A stretch of 64,000 nucleotides of DNA from Desulfuromonadales bacterium (GTDB taxonomy: Bacteria; Desulfobacterota; Desulfuromonadia; Desulfuromonadales; BM103). The position numbers and the translations under genes were made by a program. Numbering within the stretch: position 1 is the first letter of the stretch; each line of letters opens with the position of its first letter. Where the stretch lies: contig JAQYVZ010000011.1 in NCBI GenBank assembly GCA_030145205.1, positions 1 to 64,000 of the forward strand, written 5' to 3'. The notes under the pieces were generated by a model. It was not told where the DNA came from and ran no database searches. It was given only the letters and a program-made list of their open reading frames with translations. This document shows positions 55,348 through 64,000 of this stretch, piece after piece.

Positions 55348-56278
55348 AGTTATTGAGGCGGGTCAGACCTTCCTGATCGCAGCCCATGAAAGTCCGGATG
55401 GCGACGCGCTGGCCTCGACCTTATCTCTGACTCTTGCGCTCGAAGGGCAGGGGAAGCAGGTGACGGCTTACAACTGCGACGGCGTCCCAGGGGATTACCG
55501 CTTCCTGCCCGGTTGTGACAAAATCGTCAACGACGTTGCTGCCGACAGCCAGTTCGATGTCGCTTTTGTCCTCGACGCCGGCGAGTTGTCGCGTGCCGGC
55601 AGCTGGATCAAAGAACGTTGCGCCACTCTGGTGAATATTGATCACCACCCGCACTCTGAAGATTTCGGCGATATTTACTTCGTTGATGATAAAGCCAGCG
55701 CCACCGGCGCCCTGATTTATCGCTTGATCAAGGCTGCTGGTTGGCCGATCAGCGAGGAAATTGCTATCAACTTGTACACGGCCGTGTTAGCCGATACCGG
55801 CTCATTCCGCTACTCTAACGCGGATGGTGAGGCCTTCCGGGTTGCTGGAGAAATGGTGGATCTCGGTGTTGACCCCTGGTCAATTTCTTCGGGTCTGTAT
55901 GAGAGCCAGGAGGAAGTGCGTCTGCGGTTGTTGGCTCTGGCGTTACCAACCCTGCGCGTTGCCGAATGCGGTACTTTCGCGTCAATCGCTGTGACCCTTG
56001 AGATGTATGAGCAGACGGGGGCTACCAGCGAGCATACGGATCGCTTCGTCAACTATCCGCGTTCGATTCGCGGTGTTGAAGTGGCGATCTTCTTCCGTCA
56101 GATCGAGGCTGCGCGCTTCAAGGTCGGCTTCCGTTCCAGCGGGACGGTTGATGTCGGGGCCTTAGCGCGCGAACTCGGTGGCGGCGGTCATCACAATGCT
56201 GCCGGAGGCATGGTAGACGGGACGCTCGCAGAGGCCCAGAACCACGTCTTTACCAAGGTTGGGCGCCTGTTGCGCTGA
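55328..56278 (+). CDS. nrnA: DHH-family phosphoesterase, NrnA-like
   Basis: 316-residue DHH/DHHA1 protein. The N-terminal metal motifs are HESPDGDALAS, LDAGE and NIDHHPHSE; the C-terminal DHHA1 domain has GGGGHHNAAGG. NrnA-type enzymes degrade short oligoribonucleotides to mononucleotides and dephosphorylate pAp. Placement between rbfA and truB is standard in this phylum. I start at the ATG inside rbfA, behind AGGAAG; the longer frame is unlikely. Confidence 0.92.
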   Translation: MIQKILEVIEAGQTFLIAAHESPDGDALASTLSLTLALEGQGKQVTAYNCDGVPGDYRFLPGCDKIVNDVAADSQFDVAFVLDAGELSRAGSWIKERCATLVNIDHHPHSEDFGDIYFVDDKASATGALIYRLIKAAGWPISEEIAINLYTAVLADTGSFRYSNADGEAFRVAGEMVDLGVDPWSISSGLYESQEEVRLRLLALALPTLRVAECGTFASIAVTLEMYEQTGATSEHTDRFVNYPRSIRGVEVAIFFRQIEAARFKVGFRSSGTVDVGALARELGGGGHHNAAGGMVDGTLAEAQNHVFTKVGRLLR

Positions 56279-56283
56279 CGCTG

Positions 56284-57192
56284 ATGGACGGTCTGCTGAT
56301 CATTGATAAACCCGCCGGGGTTACCTCCTTTGACGTCATCCGGCAGCTGCGACGCTGCTGCCGAACGCGCAAGATCGGCCATGCCGGAACGCTAGATCCT
56401 CTGGCGACCGGCGTTCTGCCAGTTGCGATCGGGCAGGCAACGCGGCTGATCGAGTATCTGATGGCCGGTGACAAGGTCTACCAGACCACGCTCCGGCTCG
56501 GTGTGACGACAGACACCCAGGATGCCGAAGGGCGTGTGGTGGCGGAGGCCGAATGGCAGGCTGTGACCCGCGCAGCGCTTGACCAGGTGTGTGCGGAGAT
56601 GACTGGACATATCAGCCAGGTCCCACCGATGTATTCGGCCATTAAACAGAATGGTCAGCCGCTCTACCGCTTGGCGCGGCAAGGGATTGAGGTCGAGCGG
56701 GCGGCACGCGAAGTGTGCATCGAGGCAATTGAGATCCTGCGCTTTGAACCACCGCTGATCGATCTGCGGGTCACGTGCAGCAAGGGGACCTATATCCGGA
56801 CCTTGTGTCACGATATCGGCTCCCGGCTTGGCTGTGGTGCCCATCTGACGGCTCTGCGCCGCTGTCGCAACGGCTTGTTCGATGAAACTGATAGTGTTAC
56901 GCTGGACGAGATTGTTCGCATGGCGGCAGCCGAAGAAGAATTGCCTCTGCTCAGCCCGGCGCAGGCTCTGGCCGACTGGCCCGAAATTGTGATCGAGGGC
57001 GAAATAGCGGCGCGACTCAAGGATGGAATCGCTCCGCCCTGCGCCGAGGTTTCAGGCCTGGCGGAGCCGGGTCGACGCGTCAAACTGATGGTCGGCGGAC
57101 AGCTGGCGGCCATTGCCGAAATTCCACGGCAGGAATGTGAAGGGGCCGGAGCGTCGCTGAAACTGCTCAAGGTGTTCCCGGCAGTCATTTGA
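56284..57192 (+). CDS. truB: tRNA pseudouridine-55 synthase
   Basis: Isomerises U55 in the T-loop of tRNAs. 302 residues. GLLIIDKPAGVTS at the start, KIGHAGTLDPLATGVLP with the catalytic Asp near residue 41, and the KGTYIRTLCHDIG motif are present; a short C-terminal PUA-like domain follows. It starts 5 bp after nrnA. Confidence 0.95.
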   Translation: MDGLLIIDKPAGVTSFDVIRQLRRCCRTRKIGHAGTLDPLATGVLPVAIGQATRLIEYLMAGDKVYQTTLRLGVTTDTQDAEGRVVAEAEWQAVTRAALDQVCAEMTGHISQVPPMYSAIKQNGQPLYRLARQGIEVERAAREVCIEAIEILRFEPPLIDLRVTCSKGTYIRTLCHDIGSRLGCGAHLTALRRCRNGLFDETDSVTLDEIVRMAAAEEELPLLSPAQALADWPEIVIEGEIAARLKDGIAPPCAEVSGLAEPGRRVKLMVGGQLAAIAEIPRQECEGAGASLKLLKVFPAVI

Positions 57193-57302
57193 TGCGAGAA
57201 AAACTTTACATAGTGATCCTTTTATGGTAAGTGATACTCCTTTAAAACAATCGAGCAAATCACTTTTATTTAACGCAATTATTTAAACAAGGAGGTGGCG
57301 CT

Positions 57303-57569
57303 TTGTTGGCCACGGAACGTAAGCAAGAAATCATCGAAAAATTCAAGACCCATGATGCGGATACGGGTTCTCCCGAAGTCCAGATTGCCCTGCTGTCGGA
57401 GCGAATTACCTATCTGACCGAGCATTTCCGCACCCACAAGAAAGATCATCATTCGCGGCGCGGCCTGCTGAAGATTGTTGGCCAGCGTAGACGCCTTCTC
57501 GATTATCTGAAAAGCAAGAATGTCGAGCGGTATCGTGTGGTGATCAAGGAACTAGGTATCCGTAGGTAA
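57303..57569 (+). CDS. rpsO: 30S ribosomal protein S15
   Basis: 88-residue S15, which binds the 16S central domain early in assembly. [27 protein letters not shown] and the C-terminal [13 protein letters not shown] are diagnostic. The start is TTG (a second TTG follows directly), with a full AAGGAGGT six bases upstream, unusual for an abundant protein. The 110-bp gap before it is A+T-rich and has a 7-bp inverted repeat (AAGTGAT, ATCACTT) that may belong to an S15 autoregulatory leader. Confidence 0.95.
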   Translation: MLATERKQEIIEKFKTHDADTGSPEVQIALLSERITYLTEHFRTHKKDHHSRRGLLKIVGQRRRLLDYLKSKNVERYRVVIKELGIRR

Positions 57570-57577
57570 AAATGACG

Positions 57578-57608
57578 GGCAGCACGCTCCTGAGAAGGAT
57601 CTGCTGCC
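57578..57608 (+). promoter_or_regulatory. rpsO-pnp intergenic hairpin
   Basis: GGCAGCA and TGCTGCC pair, with an inner TCCT/AGGA helix, to give a long interrupted stem-loop. In E. coli an RNase III site in the same position controls pnp autoregulation; a like role here is an inference. Confidence 0.5.
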
Positions 57609-57758
57609 TTTCGTTTGTGAATGTCATGGCCGGGAGGTTGTCCGGAGAGAGGTTCTGAGCAGATTTGCATCAGGACTTGTCTCAGGCCATCCTCCTCTGC
57701 CATTTTAGGAAGCATGTTTTTTACAAGGGACCGGAAGGCCGGTCAGAAAGAGGACAGA

Positions 57759-59858
57759 ATGGCTTATCAAAAAGTCGAAATCGAGTTCAACGGTCAGCCG
57801 TTGACCATGGAGACGGGCAAGATGGCTCGTCAGGCTGATGGCGCCGTTGTCATTACTTACGGCGAGACCAAGGTGATTTGTACCGTTGTCTCGGCAAGAA
57901 AAATGCGTGAAGGGCAAGGTTTCTTCCCCCTGACCGTTAACTACCAGGAGAAATTCTACGCCGGCGGCAAGATTCCCGGATCTTTCTTCCGTCGCGAGCG
58001 GGGCACCACCGAGCGCGAGACGTTGATCTGTCGTTTGATCGACCGTCCGATGCGCCCGCTCTTCCCCAAGGGCTACATGTTTGAAACGCAGATCATGCCG
58101 ACCGTCATTTCGGCCGATATGGTCAACGATCCTGATACCATCGCCATGGTGGCCGCTTCGGCTGCCGTTGCTATCTCCGACATTCCCTTCGAAGGTCCGA
58201 TCGCCGCCGTGCGCGTCGGCCGTGTCGACGGGACTCTGATCGCCAACCCGACGATCGAGCAGCAGGAGCAGAGCGATCTCGAAATCGTGGTCTCCGGGTC
58301 GAAAGATGCGGTGATGATGGTTGAAGGTGAGTCTAACTTCTTGTCCGAAGCGGAAATGCTCGAAGCGATCTTCTTCGGTCACGAAGCGCTGCAACCTTTG
58401 ATCGAAGCACAGACTGAACTGGCCAAACTGGTCGGTCTGGAGAAGCGCGAGTTCATTGTTGCCGAGACCGATGCTGCGCTGGAAGCCAAGGTGGTCGAAC
58501 TGGCTGAAGCCAAGGTCTTGGAAGCGGTCAAGATCCAGACCAAGCAAGAGCGCTACGCGGCTCTTGGTGACAACCGTGCTGCCGTCAAAGAGCAGCTGGC
58601 TGAAGAGTTTGAGGGTCGTGAAGACGAGATCAGCGAAATCCTCGGCTCGATTGAGAAGCGGGTTGTGCGTCAGATGGTGACCAAGGATCGCGTCCGCATC
58701 GACGGTCGTGACATGAACACCATCCGCCAGATTACCTGCGAAACCGGTGTGCTGCCCCGCGCTCACGGCAGTGCGCTGTTTACCCGCGGTGAGACTCAGG
58801 CGCTGGTTGCTGCAACGCTCGGCACAAAGATGGACGAGCAGCGCATGGACAATGTACAGGGGATGGAGTTCAAGAAGTTCATGCTGCACTACAACTTTCC
58901 TCCGTTCTGCGTTGGTGAGACCAGCATGCGCCTCTTCCCGGGCCGTCGCGAAATCGGTCATGGTATGTTGGCCGAGCGTAGCGCCTCGAAGATCCTGCCG
59001 GCGCACGAAGACTTTCCGTACACGATCCGGATTGTCTCCGACATTCTGGAGTCGAACGGTTCCTCCTCGATGGCTTCGGTCTGCGGCGCCTCTCTGTCGC
59101 TGATGGATGCCGGCGTGCCGGTCAGCAAGGCCATCTCCGGGATTGCCATGGGTCTGATCAAGGAAGGCGACGACGTTGCCATCCTCTCTGACATCCTCGG
59201 TGACGAGGATCACCTCGGCGATATGGACTTCAAGGTGACCGGTTCTCCTGAAGGTATCACTGCCTTGCAGATGGACATCAAGATTTCCGGTGTCACCAGG
59301 GAGATCATGACGCAGGCGCTTGACCAAGCCAAAGAGGGCCGGATCCATATCCTCGGCGAAATGGCGAAAGCGCTTGATGCACCGCGCGAAGAGCTTTCTC
59401 CGTATGCACCGCGCATTACCAGCATCCGGGTCAAAACGGACCAGGTCCGCACCGTTATCGGTTCGGGCGGTAAAAACGTGCGTGGCATCATCGAAGCGAC
59501 CGGTTGCGCCATCGACATTCAGGACGACGGCACCATCAATATCGCTTCGACCGATGGTGATGCAGCCAAGCAGGCTATCAAGATGATCCGCGACCTGACC
59601 CAGGAAGCTGAAGTTGGCAAGCTTTACCAGGGTCTGGTCAAAAAGGTGATGGAGTTTGGCGCTTTCGTCGAAATCTTCCCCGGTACCGACGGTCTGGTCC
59701 ATATCTCCGAGCTGGACAAGGAGCGGGTCAAACAGGTCACTGATGTCCTCAACGAAGGGGACGAGGTGCTGGTGAAGTGCATCGGTGTTGACCGCCAGGG
59801 TAAGATCAAGCTGTCGCGCAAAGAGGCTCTTGGGCAAACCCTGCCTGAAGATGCCTGA
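57759..59858 (+). CDS. pnp: Polyribonucleotide nucleotidyltransferase (PNPase)
   Basis: Phosphorolytic 3'-5' exoribonuclease and core degradosome subunit. 699 residues: RNase PH domain 1 (1-140), helical domain, RNase PH domain 2 (about 310-540, with [12 protein letters not shown] beginning the KH domain near 565), and S1 (about 620-690, [15 protein letters not shown]). I use the ATG behind AGAGGA; the frame is open upstream but non-coding in composition. Confidence 0.97.
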   Translation: MAYQKVEIEFNGQPLTMETGKMARQADGAVVITYGETKVICTVVSARKMREGQGFFPLTVNYQEKFYAGGKIPGSFFRRERGTTERETLICRLIDRPMRPLFPKGYMFETQIMPTVISADMVNDPDTIAMVAASAAVAISDIPFEGPIAAVRVGRVDGTLIANPTIEQQEQSDLEIVVSGSKDAVMMVEGESNFLSEAEMLEAIFFGHEALQPLIEAQTELAKLVGLEKREFIVAETDAALEAKVVELAEAKVLEAVKIQTKQERYAALGDNRAAVKEQLAEEFEGREDEISEILGSIEKRVVRQMVTKDRVRIDGRDMNTIRQITCETGVLPRAHGSALFTRGETQALVAATLGTKMDEQRMDNVQGMEFKKFMLHYNFPPFCVGETSMRLFPGRREIGHGMLAERSASKILPAHEDFPYTIRIVSDILESNGSSSMASVCGASLSLMDAGVPVSKAISGIAMGLIKEGDDVAILSDILGDEDHLGDMDFKVTGSPEGITALQMDIKISGVTREIMTQALDQAKEGRIHILGEMAKALDAPREELSPYAPRITSIRVKTDQVRTVIGSGGKNVRGIIEATGCAIDIQDDGTINIASTDGDAAKQAIKMIRDLTQEAEVGKLYQGLVKKVMEFGAFVEIFPGTDGLVHISELDKERVKQVTDVLNEGDEVLVKCIGVDRQGKIKLSRKEALGQTLPEDA

Positions 59859-59889
59859 TTCGACGGTTTGATCGTCTGTTGATCCTTTT

Positions 59890-59923
59890 CCAGGCGTTCT
59901 GTCCGTACGGGCAGAACGCCTGG
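59890..59923 (+). terminator. Long hairpin between pnp and dut
   Basis: CCAGGCGTTCTG and its exact complement enclose a further self-complementary TCCGTACGGG, giving a stem of about 16 bp, but no T-run follows. More likely an RNA 3'-end stabiliser or processing site than a simple terminator. Confidence 0.5.
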
Positions 59924-59945
59924 ATTCGTTTGGGAGCGTGACACT

Positions 59946-60416
59946 ATGTCTCAGACCATTTTGCGAGTGAAGAAACTGCGGGAAAATGCTATTCTCCCCA
60001 ACTACATGACGGAGCATGCTGCCGGGATGGACCTGCATGCGGCCCTTGAAGAGTCGCTGACGGTGGCTCCTGGCCAGCGGCTGCTGGTGCCGACCGGTCT
60101 GGCACTGGAGATCCCGCCCGGCTTCGAAGGGCAGATCCGGCCACGCTCGGGATTGGCCTTGAAAAAGGGGCTCTCCCTGCCGAACTCGCCCGGCACTATT
60201 GACGCAGATTACCGTGGCGAAGTTGGTATTATTGTCATTAATCACGGTTTGGAACCGGTTGTCTTCGAGCCGGGTGATCGCATCGCCCAGCTGGTAATTG
60301 CCCCGGTTGAACGGGTTACCTTGCTGGAGGTGGTTGATCTGGAAGAGACTCTGCGCGACAGCGGTGGTTTTGGCCATACCGGTTTTGGAAGAGGGAACCA
60401 TGCATCAGAGCGTTGA
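59946..60416 (+). CDS. dut: dUTP diphosphatase
   Basis: Trimeric dUTPase that keeps uracil out of DNA and supplies dUMP. 156 residues with all five motifs: [19 protein letters not shown], the [13 protein letters not shown] catalytic block, GDRIAQLV and the C-terminal [12 protein letters not shown] arm. Its end overlaps the next gene by 17 bp. Confidence 0.96.
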   Translation: MSQTILRVKKLRENAILPNYMTEHAAGMDLHAALEESLTVAPGQRLLVPTGLALEIPPGFEGQIRPRSGLALKKGLSLPNSPGTIDADYRGEVGIIVINHGLEPVVFEPGDRIAQLVIAPVERVTLLEVVDLEETLRDSGGFGHTGFGRGNHASER

Positions 60417-60672
60417 TCCGGATCTGTTGCTCGATTTCCCGTGCGATTACGTGTTCAAAGCATTCGGATCGGCCGATGAGGCTTTTGCGGAGGCGGTCAA
60501 GCAGGCTGTCGGCCGAGTGGTTTCGGTCGCAGCCGACGCCATGAAGTCACGGACCAGCTCCGGTGGTCGTTACCAGTCCATCAGCGTGTGCGTTCGCCTG
60601 CACAACAGTGATCAGCTCAAACAGGTCTACGCTGAGCTAAAAAAGATTGAAGGGTTGAAGTACCTTTTGTAA
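60400..60672 (+). CDS. DUF493 / YbeD-family protein
   Basis: 90-residue ferredoxin-like-fold protein. [14 protein letters not shown] opens it, [11 protein letters not shown] lies in the middle and the [18 protein letters not shown] helix ends it, which is the DUF493 pattern. Some E. coli-type members (YbeD) are linked to lipoate metabolism, but function is not established here. The ATG lies within dut behind AAGAGGG. Confidence 0.85.
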   Translation: MHQSVDPDLLLDFPCDYVFKAFGSADEAFAEAVKQAVGRVVSVAADAMKSRTSSGGRYQSISVCVRLHNSDQLKQVYAELKKIEGLKYLL

Positions 60673-60689
60673 AATCAAAAACTTGATTA

Positions 60690-60826
60690 GCCGCTGATGC
60701 ACGCTGATTTTCGCCGATAAATCAAAGCATAAAAGCAAGAATTTGGGTTTTAAGTCTTTACAACAAAAATAAGGCATATCGTTTTTGACTTAGATTTATC
60801 TGCGCACATCGGCGTGCATCAGCGGC
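60690..60826. repeat. Palindromic dispersed element, copy 2
   Basis: 137 bp with the same terminal inverted repeats and central motifs as copy 1 at 28995-29133. Fills nearly the whole gap between the DUF493 gene and the Sua5/YciO gene. No coding capacity. Confidence 0.85.
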
Positions 60827-60864
60827 CAAATGATTTGAAGATTTTTCTTTTATTCAGGTGACCT

Positions 60865-61473
60865 ATGATCCTCCAAATTAATCCAGAAAATCCCCAGCCT
60901 CGCCTGATCTCACGGGTTGTCAGTGAGCTCAAGCAGGGTGCCTTGATCGCTTACCCGACCGACACCATCTACGGCCTTGGCTGCGACATCTTCAACAAAC
61001 GCGGCGTCAAGAACATCTACCAGATCAAACAGCGCGATCCACGTCAGCCATTCTCGTTTATCTGCGCCGATTTGTCCGATGTCGCCAATTATGCTCAGGT
61101 CAGCAACTTTGCCTTCAAGATCATGAAGCGGCATCTACCTGGTCCATACACCTTTGTCCTGGAGGCGACCCGCGTTGTTCCGGATAACCTGACGACCCGC
61201 CAGAAGACCGTCGGTATCCGTATCCCGCAAGATGAAATCGCCCTGGCGATCGTGCGTGAGCTCGGGCATCCCCTGGTGACAACCAGCGCCAACGAGTCGG
61301 GCAATGAACCGTTGCATGATCCGCAGGAGATCGATCAGGTTATGGGGCGGATGCTCGACCTGGTTGTCGATGGCGGCAATCGGCTCGGCGATCCGTCGAC
61401 GATCATCAGCCTGATCGACGATCGGGTTGAGGTGCTACGCGAAGGCAGCGGGGATATTTCGTGGATCGATTGA
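60865..61473 (+). CDS. Sua5/YciO/YrdC-family protein
   Basis: 202-residue L-threonylcarbamoyladenylate synthase-type domain. The KxR...SxN nucleotide-binding set can be seen as Y-P-T-D-T-I-Y-G-L-G, K-Q-R-D-P, then TTSANESGNE near residue 140. It resembles the YciO subgroup, whose members may have a different or weaker activity than TsaC. If it is the only such gene, it would provide the first step of t6A formation, with TsaB from 10.3 kb acting later. Confidence 0.88.
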   Translation: MILQINPENPQPRLISRVVSELKQGALIAYPTDTIYGLGCDIFNKRGVKNIYQIKQRDPRQPFSFICADLSDVANYAQVSNFAFKIMKRHLPGPYTFVLEATRVVPDNLTTRQKTVGIRIPQDEIALAIVRELGHPLVTTSANESGNEPLHDPQEIDQVMGRMLDLVVDGGNRLGDPSTIISLIDDRVEVLREGSGDISWID

Positions 61474-61877
61474 CCTGGCTGAAAACTCTTGCCGCCTGTT
61501 TGCTGTTGCTGGTCCTGTGTGGTTCCGCCTTTGCAGCTGACCCGGAACCACAAGCAACGTTCGGTGGGGTTGGTGTGCAGGTGGTGCCGACTGTTACAGG
61601 TCAACTGGTCGTTCTGAACGTCGTGCCGGACGGGCCTGCGGCCGCAGCCGGTGTGCACACCGGCGACCTGATCTACCAGGTCAACGCGTTCTCTCTGAAG
61701 GGGAGCGAGTTCGCCGACGTAGTCGCCAAGTACCTCTGGGGGCCGGTCGGCAGTGAAGTGACCCTGCATTACCTGCGGCCCGGTGTTGCGGGGGCTCATT
61801 CCGTTTTGTTGCGCCGTACCAATCTGGCGCCCCGGTTGACAGTCAGTCCTGCGGTTCAGGAGCAGGGCAAGGACTGA
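61461..61877 (+). CDS. Exported single-PDZ protein
   Basis: 138 residues starting at GTG inside the end of the previous gene (13-bp overlap). A signal peptide (about 1-25, ending SAFA) leads to a single PDZ domain (about 38-110) with G-V-G-V-Q-V and the carboxylate loop region A-G-V-H-T-G-D-L-I-Y-Q-V-N. No protease domain is attached, so it is a periplasmic adaptor or substrate-binding protein of unknown partner. The lipobox is imperfect, so I call it soluble. Confidence 0.75.
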   Translation: MDRLTWLKTLAACLLLLVLCGSAFAADPEPQATFGGVGVQVVPTVTGQLVVLNVVPDGPAAAAGVHTGDLIYQVNAFSLKGSEFADVVAKYLWGPVGSEVTLHYLRPGVAGAHSVLLRRTNLAPRLTVSPAVQEQGKD

Positions 61878-61913
61878 AACATTTCTGTGAGTTTTTTTCA
61901 AGAAGGCGCGAGT

Positions 61914-62342
61914 ATGGTCCAGACACGTGTCGAAATTGTTACTGAAGAGCAGATGAAGAAGGTGATTACGGTCGTTTTCCAGGGATACCGTCTGGTCAAT
62001 TCGGAATGGGAAGTCCCGGCGGCGAAAGAATCCTCGCGCGCCTGCGTTGAGAGCCTTCAGGAAGAGTATGCGCCGCTCGGCATCAATGTGGTTAGCAGGG
62101 AGGAGCCTGACACGGTACATGAGGTCAGTGGCTATGGCGATTTTCTGAACACTGTGCGGATTCGTTCACCGAAAGACAGTATCTCCAATATGTGCCTGGG
62201 GCATGTAATCGGGCAGAGCGCCAACTGTGATCTGGCGGAGGATATCCGGCGTGGCGTGAGCCGGGTGGCATTCGCTCCGGAGATGGTAGAGCCGGAGGGC
62301 AGCAACAAGATTGTCTGTCATGATTGCGGGTGTGGGTGCTAG
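61914..62342 (+). CDS. Unknown protein with Cys-rich C-terminal motif
   Basis: 142 residues, probably cytoplasmic. Most of it is a mixed alpha/beta domain without a recognised signature, and it ends C135-x2-C138-x-C140-x-C142 preceded by H136 and D137; other cysteines are at 44, 94 and 105. The tail resembles metal or Fe-S binding tails. The start is an ATG after a GAAGG site; a GTG nine codons earlier is possible. It follows the PDZ gene by 36 bp, but no shared function is apparent. Confidence 0.7.
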   Translation: MVQTRVEIVTEEQMKKVITVVFQGYRLVNSEWEVPAAKESSRACVESLQEEYAPLGINVVSREEPDTVHEVSGYGDFLNTVRIRSPKDSISNMCLGHVIGQSANCDLAEDIRRGVSRVAFAPEMVEPEGSNKIVCHDCGCGC

Positions 62343-62365
62343 CCGCCTGTTCGTCCGACAAACTG

Positions 62366-62683
62366 CTAGCTCTCGCTCAAAAACCTGACGTAATTCAACA
62401 GCGCTTCCATTTCCTGTGAACCGGCATCAAGGACTTCGCCCCCCTGGGCGTTGCGGATGCAGCGGTTGATCCGCTCCTTGATGGTTGCATCGTCAGACTG
62501 ACCGGTTTTATCCAGACCTTTACCATCCGGGTGACAGTTGTTACAACTGCGCTCCGCAGTGCCGAGTTCGTTTGATTCGAACAGGGTCTTGCCGAGCTCC
62601 AGGGTTGGGCCTTCAACTGCAACGGTCAGAGAGGGCAGGGCGAGAAAAAACAAGATTGTCAGCAGGAACATCCCCTTGTGCAT
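62366..62683 (-). CDS. Small monoheme c-type cytochrome
   Basis: 105 residues with a signal peptide (about 1-23) and one heme-binding C47-x2-C50-H51. M92 in GSQEMEALLNYV is the likely distal ligand, and an extra C75 lies between. Periplasmic electron carrier by type; donor and acceptor unknown. An AGGAGG precedes the ATG on the minus strand. It stands alone and converges with the gene to the left. Confidence 0.88.
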   Translation of the reverse strand: MHKGMFLLTILFFLALPSLTVAVEGPTLELGKTLFESNELGTAERSCNNCHPDGKGLDKTGQSDDATIKERINRCIRNAQGGEVLDAGSQEMEALLNYVRFLSES

Positions 62684-62828
62684 GCGGCCTCCTTGTGAGG
62701 TTGGTCGCGTCCCGGTCAGCAAGACATCAGGCAAGCTATGGTTTGTTCAAGGGTAAGGTCTAATTCAGGTTTTGACAAGTGAAATGCCGCCGGGCGTTTG
62801 GCCCAGGCGTGCTGAAAGTGAATAGACG

Positions 62829-63179
62829 ATGACTTTGATATTTCTGTTTTTTGTCATTTTTGGGGTTCTGTCCTGCCTGCCGGCCTGGTTTGCATCCAGA
62901 CGACGCCAACAGGCCAGCGGTTGGTCACTGCTTACCGTCGTGCCCGGTTTTTTGTGCTGGGTCGCTCTTGCCGGTCTCGGTGTCGGGCCGCAGAGCCTCT
63001 CCAATCTGGTTGTGGAACTCTTCGACCTGGTGCTCGGCTCGATCGTCCTTTACTACCTGAAAGTGTTTCTTCTCGACCGATTTAGTCCAAAGCCTGGACG
63101 CAATACGGCTTACGTGGTTGCAATTACCGTTGTCGTTGCGGTTCTCTTGCGACTGTTCATGCCGTTGTTGCCGGAGTAG
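62829..63179 (+). CDS. Unknown small membrane protein
   Basis: 116 residues with three or four hydrophobic segments (about 1-22, 32-52, 58-80 and 92-112) and an arginine-rich first loop (ASRRRQQ), which fits an inner-membrane protein with an inside-positive loop. No family is recognised. It is divergent from the cytochrome gene with a 145-bp gap and ends before a bidirectional terminator. Confidence 0.6.
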   Translation: MTLIFLFFVIFGVLSCLPAWFASRRRQQASGWSLLTVVPGFLCWVALAGLGVGPQSLSNLVVELFDLVLGSIVLYYLKVFLLDRFSPKPGRNTAYVVAITVVVAVLLRLFMPLLPE

Positions 63180-63207
63180 GCTGGGCGGAGACATCGATGG
63201 GAAAATA

Positions 63208-63243
63208 AAAAGGGCTGCATCCATTTAAGGTTGCAGCCCTTTT
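63208..63243. terminator. Bidirectional terminator before tRNA-Leu
   Basis: AAAAGGGCTGCA and its exact complement flank a 12-base loop, with T-runs on both strands. It ends the membrane-protein gene on the plus strand and tRNA-Leu on the minus strand. Confidence 0.9.
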
Positions 63244-63251
63244 CTATTAGT

Positions 63252-63338
63252 TGGTGCCGAAGGCGAGACTCGAACTCGCACGGCCGTTAAGCCACCGCCC
63301 CCTCAAGACGGCGTGTCTACCAGTTCCACCACTTCGGC
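63252..63338 (-). tRNA. tRNA-Leu (anticodon GAG)
   Basis: 87-nt class II tRNA with encoded CCA. The acceptor stem GCCGAAG/CTTCGGC, D-arm with GGTAGACA, anticodon stem CCGTC/GGCGG around loop TTGAGGG (anticodon GAG), a long variable arm and T-arm GCGAG-TTCGAGT-CTCGC all fold cleanly. The discriminator is A. It decodes CUC and CUU and is the expected ligand of the CUC T-box in front of leuA. Confidence 0.97.
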
Positions 63339-63350
63339 AAAAGGAGAATA

Positions 63351-63379
63351 TTTATACTGTGATGCATGTCTCCTGTCAA
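63351..63379 (-). promoter_or_regulatory. Promoter of tRNA-Leu
   Basis: On the minus strand TTGACA, 17-bp spacer, TATAAA, 12 bp before the tRNA 5' end: the best promoter in the window. Confidence 0.8.
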
Positions 63380-63389
63380 CAGAATTTAC

Positions 63390-63773
63390 TTATTTGGTTT
63401 CGGCCGGTGCGGCCGGTTGTGCGGCGTCGGTTTCAGCGGCCTGCTCAACAGGAGCGGGGGCTGCCGGCTGAACGTCAGCAGGTGTTGCCTGCTGGGTCTG
63501 AGCCGGTGCTGCCATCTGGCCCGGCATGATGCTTTCGGAGCCGGGCTGGCCCCAGAACATGGCGAGCGACAGGCTGGTCAGCATGAAGATGACAGCCGCG
63601 CCGGTGGTCATCTTGCCGACAAAAGTCTGGCCGCCTGATGCACCGAAGATTGTATGGCTGGCGCCAGCGCCGAAGGTTGCGCCGACTTCAGCGCCTTTGC
63701 CTCCCTGGATCAGAACGATGCCGATCAGGGCGAGACAAACCAGAAGATGCAGTACCAATAAAAATGTATTCAT
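63390..63773 (-). CDS. secG: Protein translocase subunit SecG
   Basis: Auxiliary subunit of the SecYEG channel. 127 residues. Two membrane helices (about 3-22 and 55-75) enclose the signature G-G-K-G-A-E-V-G-A-x-F-G-A-G. A Pro/Ala/Gln-rich tail of about 50 residues extends beyond the second helix. tpiA lies upstream on the same strand, the usual tpiA-secG order, and tRNA-Leu follows downstream. Confidence 0.93.
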   Translation of the reverse strand: MNTFLLVLHLLVCLALIGIVLIQGGKGAEVGATFGAGASHTIFGASGGQTFVGKMTTGAAVIFMLTSLSLAMFWGQPGSESIMPGQMAAPAQTQQATPADVQPAAPAPVEQAAETDAAQPAAPAETK

Positions 63774-63858
63774 AATGTGTCCTTACTTTATTCACGATTA
63801 ACAACGGCGCAATCTAGCACATTTCAAAAGGGATGAAAAGCCCTAATTGCACTGCTGT

Positions 63859-64000
<142 letters not shown>

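Noticed and set aside
57705-60401. An 898-codon open frame on the minus strand opposite pnp and dut.
   Set aside because: It mirrors codon structure of pnp on the other strand, has no family motifs and spans two well-supported genes. A shadow frame.

Overview
The window looks like a piece of chromosome from a Desulfuromonadales bacterium (Geobacter / Pelobacter / Desulfuromonas relatives). This is an inference from gene order and content: rpsB-tsf-pyrH-frr-uppS-cdsA-dxr-rseP, ilvD-ilvB-ilvN-psd-pssA-leuA-leuC-leuD with a T-box before leuA, a malic enzyme fused to a phosphotransacetylase domain, a GAF chemoreceptor, small c-type cytochrome and ferredoxin genes, and the nusA-infB-pnp cluster. 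Almost everything is housekeeping and densely packed. I see no prophage, insertion-sequence transposase, CRISPR array or rRNA.

Layout. 0-2.6 kb: lptF-lptG (LPS export permeases) on the minus strand. 2.6-11.0 kb: translation, envelope and isoprenoid genes on the plus strand (rpsB, tsf, pyrH, frr, a 52-residue ferredoxin, uppS, cdsA, dxr, rseP, tsaB). 11.1-21.2 kb: branched-chain amino acid genes (ilvD, ilvB, ilvN, leuA, leuC, leuD) enclosing psd-pssA for phosphatidylethanolamine synthesis. leuA is preceded by a T-box with a CUC (Leu) specifier and then by a well-placed 37-codon upstream reading frame that ends on the leuA start. ilvC and leuB are absent from the cluster. 21.2-24.1 kb: small accessory genes (a TPR-like protein, a GFA-fold zinc protein, DUF4920, a PepSY-type membrane protein, an unknown membrane protein). 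24.2-28.0 kb: thrC and maeB on the minus strand. 28.4-34.1 kb: a phosphodiesterase, a HIT protein, exbB-exbD, a 6-phosphofructokinase and a chemoreceptor. 34.2-35.8 kb: a cation-efflux transporter and an unknown gene on the minus strand. 36-49.3 kb: mutS, an AMIN/amidase_3 cell-wall amidase, glnD, xerD, apgM, a holC-like gene, rsmE, trmJ, an unknown gene and rlmD. 49.3-59.9 kb: rimP-nusA-ylxR/L7Ae-infB-ylxP-rbfA-nrnA-truB-rpsO-pnp. 59.9-64 kb: dut, a DUF493 gene, a Sua5/YciO gene, a PDZ protein, a Cys-rich protein, a cytochrome, tRNA-Leu(GAG), secG and the 3' end of tpiA.

The most informative non-coding signals are the leuA leader and its match to the tRNA-Leu(GAG) in the same window; a probable ATT start for cdsA; three families of dispersed intergenic repeats, one of them a pair of about 138-bp palindromic elements 31 kb apart; and several intrinsic terminators, one of which sits directly upstream of thrC. 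All assignments come from reading the sequence and recalling family signatures. No database search was run.
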